DNA from: Deltaproteobacteria bacterium RIFCSPLOWO2_02_FULL_57_26
Lineage (GTDB): Bacteria > Desulfobacterota > Binatia > UBA9968
Assembly: GCA_001798455.1 (NCBI GenBank)
Contig: MGSI01000086.1
Location: forward strand, 1-21,253
Length of the DNA: 21,253 bases
Direction of reading: 5' to 3'
The notes beneath the pieces were generated by a model that made no database searches, was not told the origin of the DNA, and saw only the letters and a program-made list of their open reading frames with translations. How positions within the stretch are numbered: the first letter of the stretch is position 1; every line of letters begins with the position of its first letter. Shown here piece after piece: positions 15,477 to 21,253 of the stretch. A program made the position numbers and the translations under genes.

Positions 15477-16532
15477 ATGGTGAGCAAGGCGGCAAAAGAG
15501 TTTGAAGTTCACCCGTATGTCCAGTTCATGGCGGACAGGTACAATCCCTACCGCAGATGGATCGAATCGGAGGGGATTCCGATCGTGAGCGGCTCCTACG
15601 TCGCCGATGTCCGCACGCTCGAGCTCGGGGATTGGCAGAGGAAGGGAGGCAAGGGGGCCTATTTGAGCTTTTCCGATCAGCTAGTCGCCGATGGCTACGT
15701 GTGCGAGATCCCTCCCGGTGGGGGCCTCAAGCCCGGAAGGCAGCTCTATGAGGAGATCGTCTTGATCGCTGCCGGCAGGGGCGCCACGACTATTTGGTAT
15801 GACGGCTTCCCGAAACGGACCTTCGAATGGGAAAGAGGAAGCCTCTTTGCCATTCCCCTTAACGCATGGCATCAGCACTTCAACGCCAGCGGCAGTGAAC
15901 CGGCCAGATACGTTGCCCTGACCAGCGCGCCGGTGGCCTTCGAGCTCTACCGCGACCCGGAGTTTATCTTCGACACCAATTACATGTTCAAGGACCGTTT
16001 CAACCCCGAAGAAGAGGATTTTTTCACCAAAGAGGGAAAATACTACACGGAATACTATGGCGGCATCCTGCACTCCAACTTCATTGCCGACATCAGGAAG
16101 ATCAACCTGGTTCCCAGGGACAAGCGGGGTAAGGGAACGCGCAACATGTATATCCATATGGCCGGCAGTGCCATGCTTGCCCATGTGTCCCAGTTTCCGG
16201 TGGGAAGGTACAAGAAGGCGCATCGCCATGGACCTGGGGCGCATGTCTGCCTGTTGGATTCGACTGGCTACACCCTGATGTGGAACGAAGGAGAGCCGCC
16301 CAAAAAGTACGACTGGCACGAGGGAAGCGTCATTTCACCACCAGCTGGCGCTTGGCACCAGCATTACAATACCGGAAAGGTGCCGTGTAAGTTTGTCGCC
16401 CTGCACGCCAACACGGCGGTGCAGAGAGAGGAAAGGGGAGTCGAACAGATCGAGTTTGAAGACGAAGACACCGCCATGAGGAAGATGTACGAGGAAGAGT
16501 GCGCCAAGAGCGGCGTCAAGCCGGATATGTGA
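15477..16532 (+). CDS. Bicupin protein, dioxygenase-like (also named ethanolamine ammonia-lyase-activating protein-like)
   Basis: This is a 351-residue protein with two cupin domains. The second has a full metal site: H249-R-H251 and H256 in AHRHGPGAH, then H294 and H296 in GAWHQHYN. The first keeps the later half (NAWHQHFN, H132 and H134) but has GLKPGRQLYEE where the HxH motif should be, so it probably binds no metal. The layout resembles bicupin ring-cleaving dioxygenases such as gentisate 1,2-dioxygenase. Database records often label such proteins activating proteins, without good support. AAGGAGGAA precedes the ATG. It is divergent from the module B operon and has its own promoter, so it is probably co-regulated with the hydroxylase and LLM genes. 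Ring cleavage is inference. Confidence 0.85.
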   Translation: MVSKAAKEFEVHPYVQFMADRYNPYRRWIESEGIPIVSGSYVADVRTLELGDWQRKGGKGAYLSFSDQLVADGYVCEIPPGGGLKPGRQLYEEIVLIAAGRGATTIWYDGFPKRTFEWERGSLFAIPLNAWHQHFNASGSEPARYVALTSAPVAFELYRDPEFIFDTNYMFKDRFNPEEEDFFTKEGKYYTEYYGGILHSNFIADIRKINLVPRDKRGKGTRNMYIHMAGSAMLAHVSQFPVGRYKKAHRHGPGAHVCLLDSTGYTLMWNEGEPPKKYDWHEGSVISPPAGAWHQHYNTGKVPCKFVALHANTAVQREERGVEQIEFEDEDTAMRKMYEEECAKSGVKPDM

Positions 16533-16566
16533 GAAGAGGATTGGTCTGAAAAGAAAAGTCCGGAGG

Positions 16567-16839
16567 CTATCCTTTCCTGCCCCGGAACCAGTTAGCGTCT
16601 ATCTGAATAAAATGTTTCCATTTGTCCGGAACCGCGGCCTCCTCAAAGATTGCCTCCACCGGACAAACGGGCTCACAGGCCCCGCAATCGATACACTCCT
16701 CAGGGTCGATATAAAGCTTGTTTTCCCTCTCGAACTCCTCGGTTTCACTTTTTGTCGGGTGAATGCAGTCGACCGGACAGACGTCAACGCAAGCAGTATC
16801 TTTGACGTCAATACAGGGTTCGGCAATGATGTAGGTCAT
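16567..16839 (-). CDS. fdxA: Seven-iron ferredoxin ([3Fe-4S][4Fe-4S])
   Basis: This 90-residue ferredoxin matches the FdxA/Azotobacter FdI type. By family alignment, C9, C17 and C59 hold the [3Fe-4S] cluster and C21, C49, C52 and C55 the [4Fe-4S] cluster, with C25 as the usual extra Cys. Motifs are EPCIDVKDTACVDVCPVDC and ECIDCGACEPVCPVEAIF. The segment between C25 and C49 is about nine residues longer than in FdI and is acidic (HPTKSETEEFERE); other members share this variant. GAGGAGGAAACGAG precedes the ATG. It is a cytoplasmic low-potential electron carrier. It converges on the bicupin gene with only 34 bases between stops and could supply or accept electrons for the flavin or molybdenum enzymes nearby, though such ferredoxins are also general housekeeping carriers. 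Confidence 0.93.
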   Translation of the reverse strand: MTYIIAEPCIDVKDTACVDVCPVDCIHPTKSETEEFERENKLYIDPEECIDCGACEPVCPVEAIFEEAAVPDKWKHFIQIDANWFRGRKG

Positions 16840-16871
16840 CTCGTTTCCTCCTCATCAAACGCGTTTTTGTG

Positions 16872-16900
16872 TTACTACCAAATCACTAAGTTCAAGTCAA
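16872..16900 (-). promoter_or_regulatory. Sigma70 promoter of the ferredoxin gene
   Basis: On the minus strand TTGACT (16900-16895), a 17-base spacer and TAGTAA (16877-16872) lie just upstream of the ferredoxin ATG at 16839. This suggests the ferredoxin has its own transcript rather than depending on the phosphoesterase gene before it. Confidence 0.65.
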
Positions 16901-16951
16901 TTCTGCCGGGCGGAGAGGCCGCTTTCTGGCGCCCGCAAAGCCTAACCGTTT

Positions 16952-18343
16952 TTAGCCTCTGAGCTCTTGCTCCCTTTGCCTGATCAGCGAAACTATGGCT
17001 TCCCGGATGACCTTCTCGCTCACTTCGCCGAAGTGTTCTTTAAAACGCTCGATCGGCACAACGGCCTTGGCCATGGAGCGGTGGCCACCGGCGCTGCCGA
17101 TCTCGTCGAAGAGCCGTTTTAAAATGTCGCCGGCGCTTTTTACGTAGCCGACGTTGCGAACGGAGATGACCACGCGATCTCCGCAGAGCCCCGAGACCAC
17201 GGCCCAGTCGACGCCTTCAATCTGGAGACAGAACTCCGCCATCTGCGGGATCACGTCTTCCCTTTTGATTTCCCCCATGTGGATGACGGCCACGCCGTTA
17301 TCGAGCTGAAGCCGGCTGAGCGCCCGGCCCAGCGCCTCCAGGTCCGCGCGCGGCAGGGCGGGCCGCTCCATTCGGGTGATCATAGCCCGGTTGGCGAAGG
17401 GATAGAGGAAGGTAAAAGCTTCGAGGTCGGCATAGTGGCTCCCCCTTTCCAGGAAGAGCGTGTCGCTTTTGATCCCGTACAGCAAGGCCGTGGCCAATCT
17501 TTGCGACGGTTCGACTCCAGCCGCCCTCAGGTACTCGGTGAAGATGGTGGAGGTCGCCCCGTACTGGGACCTGAGATCGGTGAAACCGGCGGAGAAAGGG
17601 GTGCGCTTGGGGTGATGGTCGACCACTAGGTCTACGTGTTTTAGAGGCCGATCAAAGTAAGGAGGTTGGACGTCCACCAGGGCCAGCTTGGCCCCATCAT
17701 GGTGCAGATCTTCGTAGGTGATCCGGTCGATTTGGACGTCCAAAAGACGGATCATTGCCAGATTTTCGGGCCGGGTAACCCCACCGAAGGTAACGATCGG
17801 AGTCGTGGCCCGCTTGCGGCCCAAGAGCTCCCGCAGAGCCAGAGCGCCCCCGATCCCGTCCGGGTCAGGGTCATGTTGGAGCAGGATATGGATTTTGTCC
17901 TTATCTCCGAAGAGGGAGCGGATCTTTTCCACTTTCTGCCGGTTCAAGGTGTCGAGGAGTTGGGGGCCGCAGAACTCCTGAAAAATATCCTCGATCGGGA
18001 GCTGGCGCAGCGCCGGATCGTTGCGATCCCGAGAGGCCTCTTCTTCGCTCGCAAGCGAGAGAATCGGCAGGTCCTGCTTGAGTCGTCTTAAGAGCGAGTA
18101 GATCTCTTCCCGCAGCTCGGGGTTTCTGATGAAAAGGATCGATTGATCGATGTGGTCCAGGCGGATCTTTTTATAGGTTTCCTCCTTCTCCAATTCTGCC
18201 CACCGGCTGCTGCCGCCGTGGCGTTTAATGCGCTTCGCCGCTTCCGGATCATGCACCAAAAACAGCACCTCACTGCGCTTCGTCACGCTCTTGCGCATGA
18301 ATTGGAAGAGCAGGTCGTCCTCACATATCGCCAGGTATTGCAT
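16952..18343 (-). CDS. DHH/DHHA1 phosphoesterase with N-terminal Rossmann (TrkA-N-like) domain
   Basis: The start is placed at the ATG at 18343 (MQYLAICEDD), giving 463 residues, because GGGGAAGG lies upstream and the conserved fold begins there. A longer frame adds 31 unsupported residues. Residues 1-115 look like a TrkA-N/RCK-type Rossmann domain, though the usual GxGxxG is replaced by EDDLLF. The DHH domain has HDPDPDG (157-163), LVDVQ (Asp224) and VDHHP (DHH 242-244), all metal ligands, plus GIKSDT (290-295). The C-terminal DHHA1 domain ends with GGHRSMA (419-425), the substrate-phosphate site. Relatives (NrnA, GdpP and archaeal TrkA-N-DHH proteins) degrade short oligonucleotides, pAp or cyclic dinucleotides. 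Which of these applies is unknown. It is probably a soluble housekeeping or signalling enzyme, unrelated to the catabolic genes. Confidence 0.9.
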   Translation of the reverse strand: MQYLAICEDDLLFQFMRKSVTKRSEVLFLVHDPEAAKRIKRHGGSSRWAELEKEETYKKIRLDHIDQSILFIRNPELREEIYSLLRRLKQDLPILSLASEEEASRDRNDPALRQLPIEDIFQEFCGPQLLDTLNRQKVEKIRSLFGDKDKIHILLQHDPDPDGIGGALALRELLGRKRATTPIVTFGGVTRPENLAMIRLLDVQIDRITYEDLHHDGAKLALVDVQPPYFDRPLKHVDLVVDHHPKRTPFSAGFTDLRSQYGATSTIFTEYLRAAGVEPSQRLATALLYGIKSDTLFLERGSHYADLEAFTFLYPFANRAMITRMERPALPRADLEALGRALSRLQLDNGVAVIHMGEIKREDVIPQMAEFCLQIEGVDWAVVSGLCGDRVVISVRNVGYVKSAGDILKRLFDEIGSAGGHRSMAKAVVPIERFKEHFGEVSEKVIREAIVSLIRQREQELRG

Positions 18344-18475
18344 GGGGCCTTCCCCTTGAGGGGTTATCGGAGCGGCTGCCTGTAGATCCTTAGCTGGGAA
18401 GCCGAAGCACCGACGAGCACGGCCAGAGTCTAGCACCTCATACCCGGTTTTTCCACTTTATCGGGCTGGTTTGGG

Positions 18476-19507
18476 TTACTTTTTCTGCGCCAAGATTAAG
18501 GTGGTTCCAGCCAGAGTGTCGGCGAGATCGCCGTGGGCTTGAACCGCGTCAAACCCGGCCTCTTCGAGCCAGCGGGAGTACTGGGAGAGCGTATAGCATT
18601 CTCCGCTGGGAGTGTGAGTGAGAACGTAAACGGAAAAGCGCAGGGCAAAGGTCGGACCGGTGCGTTCCTCGTTGGGGAGGAAATCATTGATGAGGATGAA
18701 ACCGCCTGTGCGCAGCGCGCGGAATGCCTTAAGGAAGAGGTCGCGGTTACCCTGTGGCGACTCAAAGCGGCAAAAATTGCTTGCGATCACCAGATCATAG
18801 TAATTTTCGGCGACCGCCGTCGTGCGAAACTCGCCATCAATGTAGCGGATCTTGCCTCCCGAGCCCCGCTCCCCCCAAAACTTTTGCGCGACCGCGTTAA
18901 CGTTGGGCCAGTCGAGTTGCGTGACCTCCGCAGACGGGTCGAAGCGAAGAATCGTGTGGCCAAAAATACTGGAGCCGCCAGCCACATCGAGCACTCGGAG
19001 ACCCGTTCTAACTTTGCCAACCTCAAAAATCTCGCAGAACGCCTCGGCTGCGGGCCGCACGATCGGGATGATCCCGATCACGAGCTTCTCCCAGACCTGG
19101 AGCTCATTGCCGGTATCGAGGCGGCTGAACGGCTTCCCGGTTTTAAGCGTCTCTCTGAGATGCGCCATGCCGTCCCAGAGGGACATAGCGACATAGCGGA
19201 AGTCCCCGATGTAGTCGGGCTTTCCTCGAACTAAAAAGGTCTCGCTGGCAGGGGTAACGAAATAGCGTCCCGCCCGCTTCTCGACCAGCGCAAGGGCGAT
19301 TAGGCCATCGAGCACGATCCGGGTAGCACGGGGATCGGTGCCCGCCTCCCGGGCGATTTCCTCATGGGTGTGGAACCCTTGGTGGATCAAAGTGAAGAAG
19401 TCATACTCGATGGCGGCGTCAAGGATTCGGCTGTTGGCGAAATCCGCGAGCAAGCGCAGTAGCGGTTGGATCGAGAGGGCTTCTTTAAGGTTTTGCGGCG
19501 AAGTCAC
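18476..19507 (-). CDS. SAM-dependent methyltransferase, O-methyltransferase (COMT-like) family
   Basis: This 343-residue protein has an N-terminal helical dimerisation domain with a winged-helix segment (residues about 12-90, HTHEEIAREAGTDPRATRIVLDGLIALALVE). The class I Rossmann methyltransferase domain has motif I VLDVAGGSS (172-180), an acidic residue after the next strand (TQLDWP) and the later ALRTGGFILINDFLP. This layout is that of multi-domain small-molecule O-methyltransferases. The start is a GTG at 19507 with no ribosome binding site; it overlaps the TGA of a 34-codon frame as GTGA, which suggests translation by coupling. The substrate cannot be inferred. The GTG call is a weak point, but no better in-frame start lies nearby. 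Confidence 0.87.
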   Translation of the reverse strand: MTSPQNLKEALSIQPLLRLLADFANSRILDAAIEYDFFTLIHQGFHTHEEIAREAGTDPRATRIVLDGLIALALVEKRAGRYFVTPASETFLVRGKPDYIGDFRYVAMSLWDGMAHLRETLKTGKPFSRLDTGNELQVWEKLVIGIIPIVRPAAEAFCEIFEVGKVRTGLRVLDVAGGSSIFGHTILRFDPSAEVTQLDWPNVNAVAQKFWGERGSGGKIRYIDGEFRTTAVAENYYDLVIASNFCRFESPQGNRDLFLKAFRALRTGGFILINDFLPNEERTGPTFALRFSVYVLTHTPSGECYTLSQYSRWLEEAGFDAVQAHGDLADTLAGTTLILAQKK

Positions 19508-19608
19508 GGCTGGGTACTGTAGAGCTCTTCCAATTGGTAGACCCCTTCAAAAAACCAAGTGAAATAGGCCGTCCCGGTTCGCAAGCGGTCCACAAGCCCC
19601 AACATCAT
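19504..19608 (-). CDS. Possible 34-residue small protein coupled to the methyltransferase
   Basis: The frame starts with two ATGs at 19608 and 19605 and ends in a TGA that overlaps the GTG start of the methyltransferase (GTGA). The peptide begins MMLGLVDRLRTG and ends EGVYQLEELYSTQP, with an aromatic-rich middle (TAYFTWFF). The frame is open eleven more codons upstream to a TAA. It would explain how the methyltransferase is translated without its own ribosome binding site. It could be a true small protein, a leader peptide or the remnant of a longer gene. I do not recognise it. Confidence 0.4.
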   Translation of the reverse strand: MMLGLVDRLRTGTAYFTWFFEGVYQLEELYSTQP

Positions 19609-19680
19609 CTCTGGAATCCCTTGGACGACCGCCCCGGCCTCTTATACGATTCTCCCTAAAGGGTTTAAATATTTGGACCC

Positions 19681-19709
19681 AAACTATTTGAACCTGATCT
19701 CCTTGTCAA
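19681..19709 (-). promoter_or_regulatory. Possible sigma70 promoter for the small ORF and methyltransferase
   Basis: On the minus strand a consensus TTGACA (19709-19704) is followed after 17 bases by TAGTTT (19686-19681), about 75 bases before the small frame's ATG. The -10 box is weak. The spacer holds a GTTCAAATA-type sequence loosely like the 9-base repeats at 12194-12247. Confidence 0.4.
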
Positions 19710-19874
19710 GAATTTCCCCCAGGGAAGGCCGCGACGCTTGTACTAGATGGGGAAAAGCTGGCCACCCCCGAATGGGGAAGAGCCTCCTCATATGTTCTTT
19801 ATTGACTTTGAGTAGGCCTTCTGTTAGACGAGGAATTGCGCCCTTTATGCTGGGGCGCAGAGGAGGGTCCATCC

Positions 19875-20729
19875 ATGGCCGAACAAAACATGACGGCTGG
19901 AGGCGAGGTGCTGTTAGACGTCCGCGTCGCCGAGGCATCCGCGCTCTACAAGTTTTATCTCAACCAGGAAAAAAGGATTCTCGGGACATCAGCGGTATTG
20001 GTCTTTCTCACAATCTGGGAGCTGACCGGCAGCACGTTCCAGCTGATCAACCCGATGTTCATGAGCGCCCCTTCGCTCATCTATAAGGCCGCCGTTCAGT
20101 TGGTCACTTCGGGCGAGATCTGGAACGATCTCTATGTGAGCGGCATCGAGTTTTTCTGGGGTTATTTGCTTTCGGTCATCTTCGCCATCCCCTTTGGTAT
20201 CATGGTGGGTTGGTATAAGAGGATGAGCCACATCTTTGATCCTTTCATCAATGCGATGAACGCTACCCCACGCATCGCCCTGCTGCCGCTGGTTATTATC
20301 TGGCTGGGAATCGGCATTCTCTCCAAGGTTGGCATTATTTTTCTCGGCGCCGTCTTCCCCATATTGATCAATACTCGGGACGGGGTTAAGACCACGCCCG
20401 TCAACCTCCTTAACGCCGCCCACAGCTTCGGCGCCTCCGAATGGCAAATCTTTAAGAGTGTGGTGCTCCCCTCCACCGTTCCTTTTATCCTCACCGGCTT
20501 GAGGCTGGGGGTCGGTAGGGCCCTGATCGGTGTCATGGTGGGTGAGCTTTACGCGGCGACGGCAGGGATCGGGTTTATGATTACGGTTGCCGGCGCGACC
20601 TTTCAGACCGATAAGGTCTTCGTCGGCGTCCTCGTATTTGCCATAACCGGGGTCATCTCTATGGAGCTTCTGACCAAGTTAGAAAAACGCTTCGATAAGT
20701 GGCGGCCTAAGGTAGGAGCGGAAGCATAG
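19875..20729 (+). CDS. ABC transporter permease, SsuC/TauC (nitrate/sulfonate/taurine) type
   Basis: This is an inner-membrane permease of 284 residues. The start is the ATG at 19875 (MAEQNMTAGG), with GAGGAGGG seven bases upstream; a TTG 13 codons earlier is also in frame. Hydrophobic helices appear at about 36-52, 92-112, 135-165, 203-225 and 247-264. The cytoplasmic EAA loop that docks the ATPase is NAAHSFGASEWQIFKSVVLPSTVPFI (about 180-205), with the family's GAS-x-W and LP-x3-P. Such permeases work with an ATPase and a periplasmic binding protein in import of sulfonates, nitrate, thiamin precursors or aromatic acids. Neither partner is adjacent: upstream is the divergent methyltransferase and downstream a strong terminator, then an unrelated gene. 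It may share partners encoded elsewhere. Confidence 0.92.
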   Translation: MAEQNMTAGGEVLLDVRVAEASALYKFYLNQEKRILGTSAVLVFLTIWELTGSTFQLINPMFMSAPSLIYKAAVQLVTSGEIWNDLYVSGIEFFWGYLLSVIFAIPFGIMVGWYKRMSHIFDPFINAMNATPRIALLPLVIIWLGIGILSKVGIIFLGAVFPILINTRDGVKTTPVNLLNAAHSFGASEWQIFKSVVLPSTVPFILTGLRLGVGRALIGVMVGELYAATAGIGFMITVAGATFQTDKVFVGVLVFAITGVISMELLTKLEKRFDKWRPKVGAEA

Positions 20730-20758
20730 CTTTTCTTCGTTCCTGTCGATTTGGGATG

Positions 20759-20800
20759 AGAGGTGGCTTTCCGCCTAAGGCGGTGCCACCTCTTTTTTTT
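20759..20800 (+). terminator. Strong intrinsic terminator after the permease gene
   Basis: AGAGGTGGC (20759-20767) pairs perfectly with GCCACCTCT (20785-20793). The loop contains a second perfect stem, CCGCC-TAA-GGCGG (20771-20783), which stacks on the first. The T-run to 20800 follows directly. It ends the permease as a single-gene transcript. Confidence 0.92.
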
Positions 20801-20841
20801 GGCTTGAATCGGTTTCTATGACTATATGACTAGAGGTTGGC

Positions 20842-21225
20842 TTGGTGGTGAAGACAAAAGGTGAAATAGAGGCCGAGATTAGTGACGCGATGGTGAAGTT
20901 TGAAATCGAGTACATGGGGCGTGGCCCCAAAGAGGTCAGGTGTTATATTCTTGAGGATATGATCTTGGTTCGGCTTAAAGGGGTGCTGACCCAAGCGGAA
21001 CGTCAGCTAACGAAGAGCCCGGACGGAGTGGAGTTGATCAAAAGGATGCGCTCAACCCTCATAGAAAATGCTAAGCCCATTCTCTTCCAAGTGATTGGCG
21101 ATATTGCTGGGGTCAAGGCCATAAGTCTCTATACGGATATCGGCACGGTTACCAGCGAAAGGATCATTGTCTTCACACTAGACGGCGACTTGGAGAAGGC
21201 ACTGCTGCGTAAGAAAAGTCCTTGA
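20842..21225 (+). CDS. DUF2294 family protein
   Basis: This 127-residue protein matches the DUF2294 family over its whole length: KGEIEAEISDAMVKFEIEYMGRGP near the N-terminus, DMILVRLKGVLTQAERQL in the middle, and GVKAISLYTDIGTVTSERIIVFTLDGDLE near the C-terminus. It has no signal peptide or membrane segment, so it is cytoplasmic. The family's biochemical role is not established. The start is uncertain among adjacent TTG (20842), GTG (20845) and GTG (20848); GAGG at 20833-20836 best fits the GTG at 20845. It lies after the permease terminator, so it has its own transcription signal, which I cannot place with confidence. No partner gene lies within the window. Confidence 0.85.
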   Translation: MVVKTKGEIEAEISDAMVKFEIEYMGRGPKEVRCYILEDMILVRLKGVLTQAERQLTKSPDGVELIKRMRSTLIENAKPILFQVIGDIAGVKAISLYTDIGTVTSERIIVFTLDGDLEKALLRKKSP

Positions 21226-21253
21226 CTTTCCCTTTCTCCTCTCATATCGTTAC

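Noticed and set aside
19821..19920. 10-base direct repeat CTGTTAGACG at 19821 and 19911
   Set aside because: The second copy lies within the permease coding region; a single 10-base match this close is not enough to call a functional site.

Overview
This window comes from a bacterial chromosome with moderately high GC. Genes are tightly packed, with ATGA and GTGA stop/start overlaps, GAGG-type ribosome binding sites and sigma70-like promoters. The gene types are two three-subunit molybdenum hydroxylases, two LLM flavin oxidoreductases, a bicupin, alpha/beta hydrolases and a SsuC/TauC-type permease. This mix is typical of uncultured soil or sediment lineages with large catabolic gene sets, such as Binatota, Rokubacteria or Tectomicrobia-like deltaproteobacteria. 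That placement is inference: there is no rRNA or other phylogenetic marker here. I see no tRNA, rRNA, CRISPR array, insertion sequence or phage gene.

Layout. (1) 1-482, minus: the N-terminal part of an exported phosphodiester-glycosidase/DUF2233-like protein that runs off the left edge. (2) 534-5906, plus: module A, with the small (2Fe-2S), large (molybdopterin, AYRGAGR active-site loop) and FAD subunits of a CoxSLM form II-like hydroxylase, then a DoxX membrane protein and an RNase Z-like metallo-beta-lactamase protein. A dienelactone hydrolase-like gene (6356-7180) follows, possibly with its own promoter. (3) 7181-7815: a 635-base non-coding stretch with inverted repeats, then a small secreted protein of unknown function (7816-8214). 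(4) 15285 down to 8474, minus: module B, a probable six-gene operon in the order LLM oxidoreductase, alpha/beta hydrolase, second LLM oxidoreductase, then the small, large (SYRGFG loop) and FAD subunits of a second molybdenum hydroxylase. (5) 15286-15476: a divergent promoter region with two TTGACA boxes back to back, one for module B and one for a bicupin gene (15477-16532, plus). (6) 16567-19608, minus: a seven-iron ferredoxin (fdxA), a DHH/DHHA1 phosphoesterase with an N-terminal Rossmann/TrkA-N-like domain, and a SAM methyltransferase whose GTG start overlaps the stop of a 34-codon reading frame. (7) 19875-20729, plus: an ABC transporter permease with no ATPase or binding protein beside it, closed by a strong intrinsic terminator. 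(8) 20842-21225, plus: a DUF2294 protein.

Working model (inference). Modules A and B plus the bicupin look like one catabolic region. Molybdenum hydroxylases insert water-derived oxygen into an aromatic or N-heterocyclic ring, LLM flavoenzymes and the cupin oxidise or open the ring, and the alpha/beta hydrolase and dienelactone hydrolase cut the ring-opened product. The substrate cannot be read from the sequence. The most unusual non-coding signal is in three intercistronic gaps of the hydroxylase operons. Each carries a different short-period (7- or 9-base) repeat array with an inverted arm, placed at or just after a stop codon.
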